64,000 nt of DNA from Thermoproteota archaeon (GTDB lineage: Archaea; Korarchaeota; Korarchaeia; Korarchaeales; Korarchaeaceae). The stretch's first letter is position 1. The number at the start of each line of letters is the position of its first letter. This document shows, piece by piece, positions 44,406-53,191 of this stretch. The stretch covers positions 113,409-177,408 of the forward strand of contig JAOZFN010000006.1 of the NCBI GenBank assembly GCA_027492205.1. Reading direction: 5' to 3'. The notes under the pieces were generated by a model. That model made no database searches. It was not told the origin of the DNA and saw only the letters and a list, made by a program, of their open reading frames with translations. Made by a program: the position numbers and the translations under genes.

Positions 44406-46835
44406 TCACAGGAGGTCGAACTCGAAGACGTCCTCGGCCTCCTCGAGTCTGGCCAGCCTCTCGAGCACGAGCCTCCTCTCTATCCTGGCGACCAGCCTCC
44501 TGGTGCTGATTACAGCGTCGGGGTTGACGCTTATGCTGTCGATGCCCGCCCTGACCAGGAACTCGGTGAAGTCCGGGTAGACGCTCGGGGCCTGCCCGCA
44601 GATGCTGACGGTCCTGCCGTCCCTGTGGGCAACCTTGATCAGGTGCTGGATCATCCTCCTCACGGCGAGGTCCCTCTCGTCGAAGTACCTCGGGTCTATC
44701 TTCGGGAGGACGCCGCTGTCCCTGTCGACGCCCAGGGTGAGCTGGGTGAGGTCGTTGGAGCCGATGGAGTATCCCTGGAAGTACCTGTTGAACTGGTCCG
44801 CGAGCACGACTATGCTGGGAACCTCGGCCATGGCCCAGACCTGGAAGTCCCTGCCCGGCCTGAGGCCCTCGTCCTCCATGATGGCTATGGTCTTCTCGGC
44901 CTCCCAGACCGTCCTGACGAAGGGTATCATGACCCAGACGTTCTTGAGGCCCTGCTCGTGGAGAGACCTGATGGCCCTGAGCTCCAGCCTGAAGGCGGGC
45001 TCGAACTCCCTGCTGATGTACCTGGAGGCGCCCCTCCAGCCTATCATGGGGTTGGCCTCCTCGGGCTCGTACTCGGCGCCGCCCTCCAGCTTGGCGTACT
45101 CGTTGGTCTTGAAGTCGCTGAGCCTGACGACGACCGGCCTCGGGTAGATTGCCCTGGCCACCGTGCCTATGCCCTCGGCGAGCTTCTCGACGTAGAATTC
45201 CTCCTTGCCCTTGGCTATGGCGTAGAGCGGGTGCATCTTGATCCAGCTTGCTATGATGAACTCGATCCTCATGAGGCCGATCCCGTCGATGGGCAGGTCC
45301 TTGTACTGCTCGATCTTCTCGGGGATGCCCAGGTTCATGTAGATCTTGGTCCCGGTCACGGGGATCTCGAGGGTCGGCCCCGCTGCCACCACGAGGGTCT
45401 CTCCCGCGGCCGTGGGCGCGGCGGGCTTCTTGATGAGGTCCTCCCTGACGCCCTCGTAGACCACCCCGGTCCCGCCGTCAACGGTGTACTCCTTACCGGT
45501 CTTGAGGACCTGGGTAGCCTTCCCGGTCCCCACGATGCACGGGATGCCGAGCTCCCTGCTCACTATGGCCGCGTGGCTGGTCATGCCTCCCTCGTCGGTG
45601 ACGATGGCGGACACTATCTTCATGTAGGGCTCCCAGTCGGGCGTGGTCATCTTGGTGACGAGGATGTCGCCCTCCTTGATCATCTGGGCGGCCTCATCGA
45701 CGGTCAGGGCCACCTTGGCCACGCCGGCTGCGACGCCGGGACTCGCGGGGAGACCCTTGAGGACGGGCTCTCCCTTCGGCGCCTCCGCCTCGGCGGCCAC
45801 CTCCACCTCGGCCTCTTCGGCCTTGAGGCTGTGGACGGTCTCCGGCCTGGCCTGCAGGATGAAGACGTTCTCCGGCCACTGGAAGTCCTTGTCTATGGCC
45901 CACTCGACGTCCATGGGCCTCCCGTAGTGCTCCTCGATCTTCACGCCGTACTCGGCGATCTTCCTTATCTCCTCGTCGGAGAGGGAGTATTGTTGGCGCC
46001 TGTCCGGCTCGACCTCCCTCTCCTCGGTCCCGCCGTTCGGCAGGAGGACTATCTCGACCTTCTTGTCTCCGAGGATCTTGTTCTTGATCTCCAGGGTCTT
46101 CTTGTCCACCACGAAGGTGTCGGGGGTGACCTTGCCGCCCACGACGCTCTCACCGAGCCCGTAGCTGGACTCGATCACCAGCTCGTCCCTGTTGCCTGTG
46201 ACGGGGTTTATGGTGAACATGACGCCGGCGCTCCTGGAGTTGACCATCTTCTGAACGGCCACGGAGATGAGGACGTCCTCGTGCCTGAACCCCTTGTCCT
46301 CCCTGTAGGAGATGGCCCGCGCGGTGAACAGGCTTGACCAGCACTTCCTGACCTTGTCGATGAGGTCGTCCTCACCCCTTATCCCCAGGTAGGTGTCCTG
46401 CTGCCCGGCGAAGCTGGCGTCCGGCAGGTCCTCGGCCGTGGCGGAACTCCTGGCCGCCACGAGCGGGTTGGGCATGCCGATCATGTCGCCGAGCCTCCGG
46501 TAGGCGGCCCGGATGGCCTGCTCAATGTCCGGCGGGATTGGAGTGCTCTCTATCAGCTGCCTGATCCTCCTGGAGGCCTCCTGATACTCCTGAGGCTTCC
46601 TCTCCCTGACTACCTCCCTGATTATCCGGTAGATCTCGTGGGCTATCCCCGTCTCCTTTATGAACCTCTCGTAGGCGTAGGCCGTGACGGCGAACCCGGG
46701 CGGGACTGGAAGGCCGAAGGACCTCATCTCGCCCAGGTTGGCCACCTTGCCGCCTACGAGGGGGACGTCCTCCTTCCTGACCTCGTCGAACCAGAGGATG
46801 AGTGCCCTCTCCTTCTCTAGGCTCAAGTAACTCAC
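44406..46835 (-). CDS. ppsA: Phosphoenolpyruvate synthase (pyruvate, water dikinase)
   Basis: The enzyme makes PEP from pyruvate and ATP for gluconeogenesis. The ATP-binding domain has PLVGGKVANLGEM and ARSSATAEDLPDASFAGQQD. The phosphohistidine domain has GGMTSHAAIVSRELGIPCIVG with the catalytic His. The PEP-binding barrel ends in SIGSNDLTQL and SICGQAPSVYPDF. A tail of about 30 residues rich in Arg and Glu follows. GTG 46835 lies 26 bases after the centre of a CTTTATAAG box, so the mRNA is leaderless. Confidence 0.95.
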   Translation of the reverse strand: MSYLSLEKERALILWFDEVRKEDVPLVGGKVANLGEMRSFGLPVPPGFAVTAYAYERFIKETGIAHEIYRIIREVVRERKPQEYQEASRRIRQLIESTPIPPDIEQAIRAAYRRLGDMIGMPNPLVAARSSATAEDLPDASFAGQQDTYLGIRGEDDLIDKVRKCWSSLFTARAISYREDKGFRHEDVLISVAVQKMVNSRSAGVMFTINPVTGNRDELVIESSYGLGESVVGGKVTPDTFVVDKKTLEIKNKILGDKKVEIVLLPNGGTEEREVEPDRRQQYSLSDEEIRKIAEYGVKIEEHYGRPMDVEWAIDKDFQWPENVFILQARPETVHSLKAEEAEVEVAAEAEAPKGEPVLKGLPASPGVAAGVAKVALTVDEAAQMIKEGDILVTKMTTPDWEPYMKIVSAIVTDEGGMTSHAAIVSRELGIPCIVGTGKATQVLKTGKEYTVDGGTGVVYEGVREDLIKKPAAPTAAGETLVVAAGPTLEIPVTGTKIYMNLGIPEKIEQYKDLPIDGIGLMRIEFIIASWIKMHPLYAIAKGKEEFYVEKLAEGIGTVARAIYPRPVVVRLSDFKTNEYAKLEGGAEYEPEEANPMIGWRGASRYISREFEPAFRLELRAIRSLHEQGLKNVWVMIPFVRTVWEAEKTIAIMEDEGLRPGRDFQVWAMAEVPSIVVLADQFNRYFQGYSIGSNDLTQLTLGVDRDSGVLPKIDPRYFDERDLAVRRMIQHLIKVAHRDGRTVSICGQAPSVYPDFTEFLVRAGIDSISVNPDAVISTRRLVARIERRLVLERLARLEEAEDVFEFDLL

Positions 46836-46856
46836 CGCAGGGCTCACTCGACCACG

Positions 46857-46865
46857 CTTATAAAG
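46857..46865 (-). promoter_or_regulatory. TATA box of ppsA
   Basis: CTTTATAAG on the minus strand sits exactly at leaderless spacing from GTG 46835 and decides that start over the upstream frame opening at 46847. Confidence 0.7.
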
Positions 46866-46911
46866 GATTTTGACCCCCCTCAGGGAGACGCGGGGTCGGC
46901 CCTGAGGTCCC

Positions 46912-47736
46912 TCAACGCCCGAACCGCTCGGATGACCCCCCTCCTCGGTCCCGCCCTGCCTTAGCTATTGTTATTCCATCCCCGACCCCCAGGCCCGAGG
47001 CGGCGGCCGCGCTAGCCCTGTTGCATGAGATCTCGATCAGGCCCACGCTACCCTTGACGAGCAGCATCTCGCCCGGATCGCCCTCTGCGAAGCAGGCGGC
47101 CAATCTGACTCTCCACTCTCGGCCCATCGCCCTCAGAGAGAGCCTCTCCCCCCACTCCGCCGGCAGGTCCTCTGCCCTGAGGCTGGTGACTAAGTTTCCG
47201 AATCTGTCCACGTGCAGGATCTCGCCGCGGGAGAGTTCGGGGGACACGGTGGCCCTCGGGACCTCCAGCTCCCTGATGCCCTCTACCTCAGGTCCAAGGG
47301 CCGACATGGACCTGCCGGCCGCCAGCCTGCCGGCCGCCGGGGCCACCAAAAACCTCCCGTCGAACGTCTTGCAGCTTGAGGGCCGCGATATGTCCTTCAC
47401 GAGGCGGACCTCCTCTATCCCGAGCGACGCCGCCGCCGGGTACAGGACCCCGTTGTCGGGCCCCACCAGGTAGTGCCCGCCCGCCCTGACGACCACGGCG
47501 TCCCTCTCGCTCCCCACCCCGGGGTCCACCACCACCACGTGGACGGTTCCCCTCGGGAACCACCTGACCGCCTGCCAGAGGACGAAGGCCCCCTCAAAAA
47601 TGGAGAAGGGGGTGATGCGGTGGGTGATGTCGACTATCTGGACTTCTGGGGCTATGCCCAAGATCACGCCCTTCATCGCCGAGACGTAGTAGTTCCGGTC
47701 GCCGAAATCGGTGAGCAGAGTGATCACGGGCCTCAA
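46912..47736 (-). CDS. SAM hydroxide adenosyltransferase (DUF62, SAM hydrolase)
   Basis: The protein begins ITLLTDFGDRNYYVSAMKG, then VVVDPGVGSERDAVVVRAG, VGPDNGVL, KTFDGRFLVAPAAGRLA and VDRFGNLVTSL, the full DUF62 signature. The family cleaves SAM to adenosine and methionine using water. At 274 residues it is normal. It is upstream of ppsA on the same strand but ppsA has its own promoter. Confidence 0.92.
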   Translation of the reverse strand: MRPVITLLTDFGDRNYYVSAMKGVILGIAPEVQIVDITHRITPFSIFEGAFVLWQAVRWFPRGTVHVVVVDPGVGSERDAVVVRAGGHYLVGPDNGVLYPAAASLGIEEVRLVKDISRPSSCKTFDGRFLVAPAAGRLAAGRSMSALGPEVEGIRELEVPRATVSPELSRGEILHVDRFGNLVTSLRAEDLPAEWGERLSLRAMGREWRVRLAACFAEGDPGEMLLVKGSVGLIEISCNRASAAAASGLGVGDGITIAKAGRDRGGGSSERFGR

Positions 47737-47757
47737 GGGCGCTCCCCCTAGATGCGA

Positions 47758-48645
47758 TCACTCGGAGCCCTTCTCCGACCCGGCCCGCTTGAGCCAACCC
47801 TTGACCATCTCGAGAAGTTCGACCGGCAGCAGTATCTTCGTCGACTCCCCGGTTCCAATGGTCTTGAGGCCCTCCAGGTACTGGAGCTTCATGGTGTTCT
47901 CGTCGAGTCCCCTCGCCACCTCCGCTATCGTCTTGAGGGCGATCGCGTAGCCCTCGGCCCTGAGGATGGCGGCCTGCCTGTCTCCCTCAGCCTTCAGTAT
48001 CGCGGCCTGCTTCTCGCCCTCCGCCACCCTTATGGCGGCCTCCTTCTTGCCCTCCGCCTCCGTTACCATGGCTCTCCTGTTCCTCTCGGCGGCCATCTGC
48101 TTGATCATGGCCTCCTGGACCGGCCTGGGCGGCAGGATCTCCCTGATCTCTACGTTGGTTATCTTGACGCCCCACCTCTCTGTTACCTCGTCCAGCTTGA
48201 CCCTCAGTATGTTGTTGATCTCGTCCCTCTTGGCCAGGACCTCGTCCAACACCATCTCGCCTATGACTGCCCTGAGCGTCGTCGTGGCTATCCCTATCGC
48301 GGCGCCCCTGAAGTCAGAGACGTTGAGGACCGACGCCGCCGGGTCGACGACCTTGTAGTAGACTATGAAGTCGATGTCCGTCGGCGCGTTGTCCTTGGTG
48401 ATGCACGTCTGGTGCGGCACCGTGAAGTAGCTCTCCCTGAGGTCAACCCAGACCAGCTGGTCGATTATCGGGATTCTGAAGATTATCCCCGGGCCTCTGA
48501 CGCCGATGAACCTTCCCAGCCTCAGAATGACGAGCCTCTTGAACTCGGGGACTATCTTGATGGCCGAGGCGACCAGCGCCACGACCACCAGGGCCACGAA
48601 TATCGTGAACAGGTTCCCGAACAGCACGTCAACGGCCTGCTGCAT
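47758..48645 (-). CDS. Stomatin/SPFH (band 7) membrane protein
   Basis: An N-terminal membrane helix (LFTIFVALVVVALVASAI) precedes the band 7 domain (EFKRLVILRLGRFIGVRGPG, DLRESYFTVPHQTCITKDN). A coiled coil rich in Ala and Glu follows (AEGKKEAAIRVAEGEKQAA). It is the archaeal p-stomatin partner of the NfeD protease encoded immediately upstream, six bases away, as in Pyrococcus PH1510-PH1511. Confidence 0.93.
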   Translation of the reverse strand: MQQAVDVLFGNLFTIFVALVVVALVASAIKIVPEFKRLVILRLGRFIGVRGPGIIFRIPIIDQLVWVDLRESYFTVPHQTCITKDNAPTDIDFIVYYKVVDPAASVLNVSDFRGAAIGIATTTLRAVIGEMVLDEVLAKRDEINNILRVKLDEVTERWGVKITNVEIREILPPRPVQEAMIKQMAAERNRRAMVTEAEGKKEAAIRVAEGEKQAAILKAEGDRQAAILRAEGYAIALKTIAEVARGLDENTMKLQYLEGLKTIGTGESTKILLPVELLEMVKGWLKRAGSEKGSE

Positions 48646-48651
48646 CCGACC

Positions 48652-49875
48652 TCACCTCACCCTCCTGACCACGAGCTTGAACCCCTCGACCCCGACCACC
48701 TCGACGGCCTCCCCCTCCTCGATCCCCTCACCCGACTCCGATATGGCGGTCCAGAGCTCGGAGCCCACCAGGACGACGCCCTCTCCTCGGGACTCTATGG
48801 CCCTCTTGACGACGCCCCTCCTCCCGACCAGCTCGCTCAGGTCGCCCCAGACCCTCTTGAGCCTGAGGGTCTCCCTGATCTTGTACAGGTAGAACCCCAC
48901 TATCCCAGAGGCGACCACCGCGCCAGCCACGGCGGTCCCGACGCCGGCGCCGGCCGAGAGTAGGGGGCTCGACCTGTACACCATCATGAGGCCGATGGCC
49001 GTCATCGCGGCACCCGTGAGGGCCAGGACTCCGTGCCCGGTCTTCAGCTCCAGGAACATGGTGACCACGCCAGCCAGCATCAGGGCAGCGGCGGCCAGGC
49101 CGACGCCCATCAGGCCCATCCCTGCCAGCCCGAGGACCAGCATGCCCGTCCCAACGCCCTCCATGACGAAGGTCGGGTGGGATAGGCCCGCAAGCAGCAG
49201 GAGCCCGCCGAGGATCACCAGGGCCCACGCGTGGAGGGGCTCGGTTATCAGGATCACGATGGACGTCCTCGGGCTGGGCCTGACCTCCTCGGCCGGCGCG
49301 GGCCAGCCGATCTCCACCAGGAACTCGTCGAGGCTGTCTGCCACGTGCTCGATCACCCCGAGCTGGAGGGCCTCCTCGGCCGAGAGGGCCAGGTTCTCCG
49401 TGACGAAGGCCTCAGCAGCCGTGGCGTTCCTGCCCGCGCTCTTCGCGAGGCTCCTGAGCCAGCTCGCCACCGCGTTGGCCACCTTCTCGTCGTAGGGCCT
49501 CGGCTCCGCGGCGCCCACGGCGGACCCCGGCCCCATTCCGGCGTGGTCGGCGGCCATGAGGATGATGCTGCCGGCGGAGAAGGCCCTCCCGCCCGGCGGC
49601 ACGTAGACCGCCACCGGGACCTCCGACTCCCTGATCGCGAGCACTATGTCCTGGGTGGCCTCCAGGAACCCGCCGTTCGTGTTGAGCGAGATCACCACGC
49701 CGGTCGCGTCGACGGACTCGGCGTAGTCCAGGGCCTCTCGGATGTAGTCGGCCACGCCCTGGGTTATGGTCCCGTCCACCGTCACTCGGACAACCACCCC
49801 ACGGGCGGGTTCGAGGGCGGCGACGGCCGCGGGGGTCAGGAGTAGAAGGAGCGCGAGAGCCAGGCTCTTGGTCAT
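48652..49875 (-). CDS. NfeD-type membrane serine protease (S49/ClpP-like)
   Basis: A signal peptide (SLALALLLLLTPAAVAALEP) precedes a ClpP-like protease domain with NTNGGFLEATQDIV and the catalytic serine in GRAFSAGSIILMAADHAGMG. Several membrane segments follow, then a C-terminal NfeD OB-fold (VGRRGVVKRAIESRGEGVVL). In Pyrococcus the protease cleaves the C-terminus of its stomatin partner. The operon with the stomatin gene supports the same job here. Confidence 0.92.
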   Translation of the reverse strand: MTKSLALALLLLLTPAAVAALEPARGVVVRVTVDGTITQGVADYIREALDYAESVDATGVVISLNTNGGFLEATQDIVLAIRESEVPVAVYVPPGGRAFSAGSIILMAADHAGMGPGSAVGAAEPRPYDEKVANAVASWLRSLAKSAGRNATAAEAFVTENLALSAEEALQLGVIEHVADSLDEFLVEIGWPAPAEEVRPSPRTSIVILITEPLHAWALVILGGLLLLAGLSHPTFVMEGVGTGMLVLGLAGMGLMGVGLAAAALMLAGVVTMFLELKTGHGVLALTGAAMTAIGLMMVYRSSPLLSAGAGVGTAVAGAVVASGIVGFYLYKIRETLRLKRVWGDLSELVGRRGVVKRAIESRGEGVVLVGSELWTAISESGEGIEEGEAVEVVGVEGFKLVVRRVR

Positions 49876-49921
49876 GGGGCAGCAGAAGGACCCCGCCAGG
49901 GGTAATAAACCTGACCCAGGG

Positions 49922-50497
49922 TCAGCCCCCTCCGGCCCGGAGGGGTATGGAGGCGAGCGTCTCGTATATCGGACCCTTGGGCGTTAGGGTGCTCTTCTTG
50001 AGCCTCATCTCCCTCACCTCGATCTCGCCGAAGTCCGTCGAGAGCAGGGACGACAGAACCCTCCTGAGGGACTCCCTGTCCCTCAGCCACTTGACCCTCG
50101 CGATGGTCAGGTGCGGGTGCGGCTCCCTGTCCTCTTTCGGGAACCCGAGGCGCCTCAGCCTGGAGTCCACCCACCTCATGAGCCTGACCAGCTCCTCCCT
50201 CCCCTCCTCGACGCCGACCCATATCACCCTGGGGCGCGACATGTTCGGAAAGGCCCCCACGCCGAAGAGCCTGGCCCTGAAGGGCGCGACATCGGGCCCC
50301 TCCAGGGCCCTCGCGATCTCGGGCACCAGGGCCTCGTCCACGCTGCCCAGGAACTTCAGGGTGATGTGCAGGTTCTCCAGCTCCACGGACTTCACCCCGT
50401 TGTCGGTCGCCTCTATCCCCCTCTGGACCTCCCCGATCTTCGCGGCTATCTGGGGGTCCACGAGGTCGACCGCCACGAAGGTCCTGATCCTCCCCAT
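49922..50497 (-). CDS. thpR: RNA 2',3'-cyclic phosphodiesterase (LigT/ThpR)
   Basis: Two catalytic HxT motifs are present, LHITLKFLG and PHLTIARVK, with FVAVDL at the N-terminus. These define the 2H phosphoesterase ThpR. The length of 191 residues is normal. A minus-strand TATA box CCTTATATC at 50527-50535 fits nearly leaderless expression. Confidence 0.92.
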   Translation of the reverse strand: MGRIRTFVAVDLVDPQIAAKIGEVQRGIEATDNGVKSVELENLHITLKFLGSVDEALVPEIARALEGPDVAPFRARLFGVGAFPNMSRPRVIWVGVEEGREELVRLMRWVDSRLRRLGFPKEDREPHPHLTIARVKWLRDRESLRRVLSSLLSTDFGEIEVREMRLKKSTLTPKGPIYETLASIPLRAGGG

Positions 50498-50565
50498 GGC
50501 GGACCCCGGCCGCGAGGGGGCGAGCCGATATAAGGAGGGGGTGAGGAGTCGCCGTGCGCGAGTCA

Positions 50566-50574
50566 GTTATATAC
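50566..50574 (+). promoter_or_regulatory. TATA box of the 50609 gene
   Basis: GTTATATAC lies upstream of a GGAGGT ribosome-binding site and GTG 50609, giving a leader of about 15 bases. Confidence 0.6.
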
Positions 50575-50608
50575 TTCTTGAGTCCCCCAACGCTCCAGGA
50601 GGTAGCCC

Positions 50609-51565
50609 GTGAATACGAGACGCGGATCCGGGGGCGCGGAGATAACTAGGCTGGAGCTGGAGGAGTTCTTACTCGGCGTGCTCTCCGACCAGGGCCCCTG
50701 GATCCTCGACCCCCACGAGCCGTCGACCTTCAGGTTCCAGAGAGAGCTGGAGCCGGGCGGGCTCATCGTCGGCCTCCTGCTGGCGGTCGGCAGGGGCGGA
50801 GCGGAGGGGGGCTCTGGCGGGAGGGTCGCCCCCTTGGTCTTCTACAGGGACAAGGACGGCTGGTACGCCTCCGTGGGTTTCGAGGCGCTCCACGGCTGGG
50901 CCGGCTACTACCTAGCCAGGAGGGTGACCGACTCGCCCGAGCTCATGCTCTTCCCTAGCGAGGTCCTCCGGGACCTGTCGGAGAGGGCCAGGTGGCTCCC
51001 CTCCACCGGCGCCAAGATCGAGGACCCGAGCGGCCTCACCCCCCGGCTGTCCGGGTTCGACGAGGCCGACTCGAGGTGGGTCCGGTCTGTCCTGAGGAGG
51101 TTGATCGAGCTCGGCGTGGTCAGGGACGAGGGCGTGAGGGTGGAGGCCAGCCTGTCCTTGGTGCTGGGCAGGTGGTCCGCGGAGGAGTTCAGGCGGGACT
51201 ACGGGCTCTCGGCCGAGTTCACCGATCGCGTCGAGACGGCGGCCCGGAGGGGGGCCGGCCGCGCCGCGGCGTCCGGCATCTCGGAGTTCGTCCTCGTCGG
51301 CATGTTAGATTTCGAGGCAGACCGAGGCGGGGACAGGGTGGGCGTGCTGGCCGAGGTCTCTCTGAGGGGGGTTGGCTTCGAGCTGAAGGGCGAGCTGCCC
51401 GGCCAGCCGAGGATGGTCGAGAGGAGGGTCACGCTGGGCACCTCCAAGCTCGATCTGCTGCCTTCCAGCGGAGAGGAGCTCGATGAGTGGCTGGGCGAGC
51501 TGAGGAAGGCCATCAGGCGCATCTTGGTCACCTCCCTAGAGAGCGACATAGCCCCGACCGCCTGA
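50609..51565 (+). CDS. Unknown protein of 318 residues
   Basis: The protein is soluble with alternating strands and helices. The N-terminal part has RLELEEFLLGVLSDQGPW, IVGLLLAVGRG and LVFYRDKDGWYASVGFEAL. The middle has a helical, possibly winged segment (WVRSVLRRLIELGVVRDEG). The C-terminal part has VLVGMLDF-like strands and MVERRVTLGTSKLDLL. I do not recognise a family or catalytic motif. GTG 50609 has a good ribosome-binding site and TATA box. Confidence 0.6.
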   Translation: MNTRRGSGGAEITRLELEEFLLGVLSDQGPWILDPHEPSTFRFQRELEPGGLIVGLLLAVGRGGAEGGSGGRVAPLVFYRDKDGWYASVGFEALHGWAGYYLARRVTDSPELMLFPSEVLRDLSERARWLPSTGAKIEDPSGLTPRLSGFDEADSRWVRSVLRRLIELGVVRDEGVRVEASLSLVLGRWSAEEFRRDYGLSAEFTDRVETAARRGAGRAAASGISEFVLVGMLDFEADRGGDRVGVLAEVSLRGVGFELKGELPGQPRMVERRVTLGTSKLDLLPSSGEELDEWLGELRKAIRRILVTSLESDIAPTA

Positions 51566-51643
51566 ATTCGGCCGAGGGGGCGGCCAAATCTCGACCCGTC
51601 TCGACCGGAGTGCTCCTCAACGTGCCCATCTCGGGGGGAGGGG

Positions 51644-51662
51644 ATAGGGGGGTCCCCCCTAT
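51644..51662 (+). terminator. Perfect palindrome between 50609 gene and speD
   Basis: ATAGGGGGG and CCCCCCTAT face each other around a single T. It lies 80 bases after the stop, with A+T-rich sequence following. It may end transcription or act as a binding site. Confidence 0.4.
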
Positions 51663-51813
51663 GTCGATACGGTCTCGTTGGAAATCCATTTTGGCAAGAA
51701 AAGACAGTATTTGACCGCTCCGTTCCGGATTTGGCCGAGCCAGGCGCTGTAACATCAAGTTTTTATTGCCCTACTTTGGCGCTTCAACGTGCGGACGACG
51801 GAGGTGATGCCCC

Positions 51814-52200
51814 ATGCCTGAGGCCTTTGAGTTCCACGTGATTGGCGAGCTCAGGGGAGTCGACGAGAGCCTGCTCACCGACGAGGCCTTCGTGAGGGAC
51901 GCGCTGGTCAGGTCGGTGGTGGAGGCTGGCCTGACGCTCTTCGACGTCTACGTCCACCGCAGGGGCGAGGGGGTCATCGGCGTCGCGGTGATAGGCGAGA
52001 GCCACGTGGCGGTCCACACCTGGCCTGAGCACCGCGTCGTGACGGTCGAGGTCTCGTCTTGCAAGGACCCCGAGAGCACTTGGGAGGTCTTCGCCCTTCT
52101 CAGGGAGACGTTCGGAGCCGAGTCCTACAGCGCGGTGGACCTGAGAAGCGGGATAGCCCTCATGGAGAGCCTTAAGGGGGCGGCCGGGGCCACGGCCTGA
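51814..52200 (+). CDS. speD: SpeD, intact S-adenosylmethionine (or arginine) decarboxylase proenzyme
   Basis: The 128-residue class 1b proenzyme keeps every catalytic residue in standard numbering: Glu62-Ser63 in GVAVIGESHVAVHTWPE, His68 and Cys83 in SSCKDPES. Ser63 should become the pyruvoyl group. It supplies decarboxylated SAM for aminopropyl transfer by BpsA; archaeal relatives can instead decarboxylate arginine, and sequence alone does not decide. ATG 51814 follows GGAGGTGATG, with a TTTTTATT box at 51760-51767. The divergent paralogue is at 7596-7961. Confidence 0.9.
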   Translation: MPEAFEFHVIGELRGVDESLLTDEAFVRDALVRSVVEAGLTLFDVYVHRRGEGVIGVAVIGESHVAVHTWPEHRVVTVEVSSCKDPESTWEVFALLRETFGAESYSAVDLRSGIALMESLKGAAGATA

Positions 52201-52287
52201 TCTGCGGGCACTCCGGCCCCAACCCAACCCGACTCGAGTGACCCCAGCCTCCGCTGAGGCTGTTTCATCGGTGCCCCGCACCTCTCA

Positions 52288-53115
52288 TCAGCCCTTTGGG
52301 GAGAACCTGATTATCCCCAAGCCGTTCTGCCTGTGGGCACCCACGCCCACCAGCTCCCCCAGCCTCAGGAGCCTGCTGGCCCAGGTGGACATCTCCTCGT
52401 GCTCCTTCGGGGACCAGTTGGGGTGCATTATGCACTTGTAGTGGGCCCAGCCGACGAACCCAACCACGTTCTCCCCGCTTACCTCTATCGGCCTCGATGT
52501 GCAGAGCTCGTGGCCGGTCTCCACGACGCTCAGCCTAGCCCAGGACACCATGTCCCTGACCCTCGGCCCGTCCTCCCTGAGCCTGTTCCAGCTGCTCGCT
52601 AGGCTGTGGATCAGCATGGAGGGGAGCGGGAAGAGCCTGCAGTACGGCGTCGACTGCCTGCGGAACAGCGTGGGGGTGAGGAAGTTCACCCTGAAGGCCT
52701 TGACCGGCTCGTCGACGCATATCTCCTCCCATCCGAGCCTCTCGGCCTCCACGGAGCTGACCTCGAACTCCATGCCGGATAGCCTAACCCTCGGGCTCCT
52801 GGCCGCCCAGCTCCTGATCAGCGTGGAGGCCGCGTCGCTGAACGTCACCACCCTGGCCCTGTAGGTGGCTCCCCGCGATACGCCCACCGCCCGCTCGCTG
52901 CACTCAACCAGCGGCCGCAAGCCCGTGTACAGGGGAGACGCTATGATCTGACCCCTCGGCCCGGCCATCCTTATGGCCCTCGCCGTCAGCGGGTCGGCGG
53001 ACGACATGACCCTCAGGACGGCCCTCCTCAGCGGCTCCCCGGTGGCGGTCAGCTCTCCGTCCTCGTGGGCCGTGAGCTCCAGAAGGATCGTCCATATCGG
53101 CGGGGGTTGCCCCAA
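52288..53115 (-). CDS. cas6: Cas6-like CRISPR RNA endoribonuclease, orphan
   Basis: The 275-residue protein matches Cas6: IIASPLYTGLRPL, YRARVVTFSDAASTLIRSW, VKAFRVNFLTPTLFRR, LFPLPSMLIHSLASSWNRL, VVGFVGWAHYK and the terminal Gly-rich loop LRLGELVGVGAHRQNGLGII. Cas6 cuts pre-crRNA at repeats. There is no array and no other cas gene in the window, so it must act in trans or be a relic or domesticated RNase. It shares a promoter region with the divergent kinase-like gene. Confidence 0.82.
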   Translation of the reverse strand: MGQPPPIWTILLELTAHEDGELTATGEPLRRAVLRVMSSADPLTARAIRMAGPRGQIIASPLYTGLRPLVECSERAVGVSRGATYRARVVTFSDAASTLIRSWAARSPRVRLSGMEFEVSSVEAERLGWEEICVDEPVKAFRVNFLTPTLFRRQSTPYCRLFPLPSMLIHSLASSWNRLREDGPRVRDMVSWARLSVVETGHELCTSRPIEVSGENVVGFVGWAHYKCIMHPNWSPKEHEEMSTWASRLLRLGELVGVGAHRQNGLGIIRFSPKG

Positions 53116-53155
53116 ATTAGTTCACCCTCCGGAGGAGGCGGTGGGCAGCCCTTTC

Positions 53156-53170
53156 CATTAATCTTTTATC
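53156..53170. promoter_or_regulatory. Shared promoter region of cas6 and the UPF0200 gene
   Basis: The A+T patch CATTAATCTTTTATC can serve as TATA box in both directions: about 50 bases before TTG 53115 on the minus strand and about 28 bases before GTG 53192 on the plus strand. Confidence 0.45.
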
Positions 53171-53191
53171 ACCCGCCCCGCGTTGAGGAGC

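Noticed and set aside
44625..46337. Plus-strand open frame of 570 codons opposite ppsA
   Set aside because: Antisense shadow of PEP synthase, with skewed Asp/Leu/Val composition.
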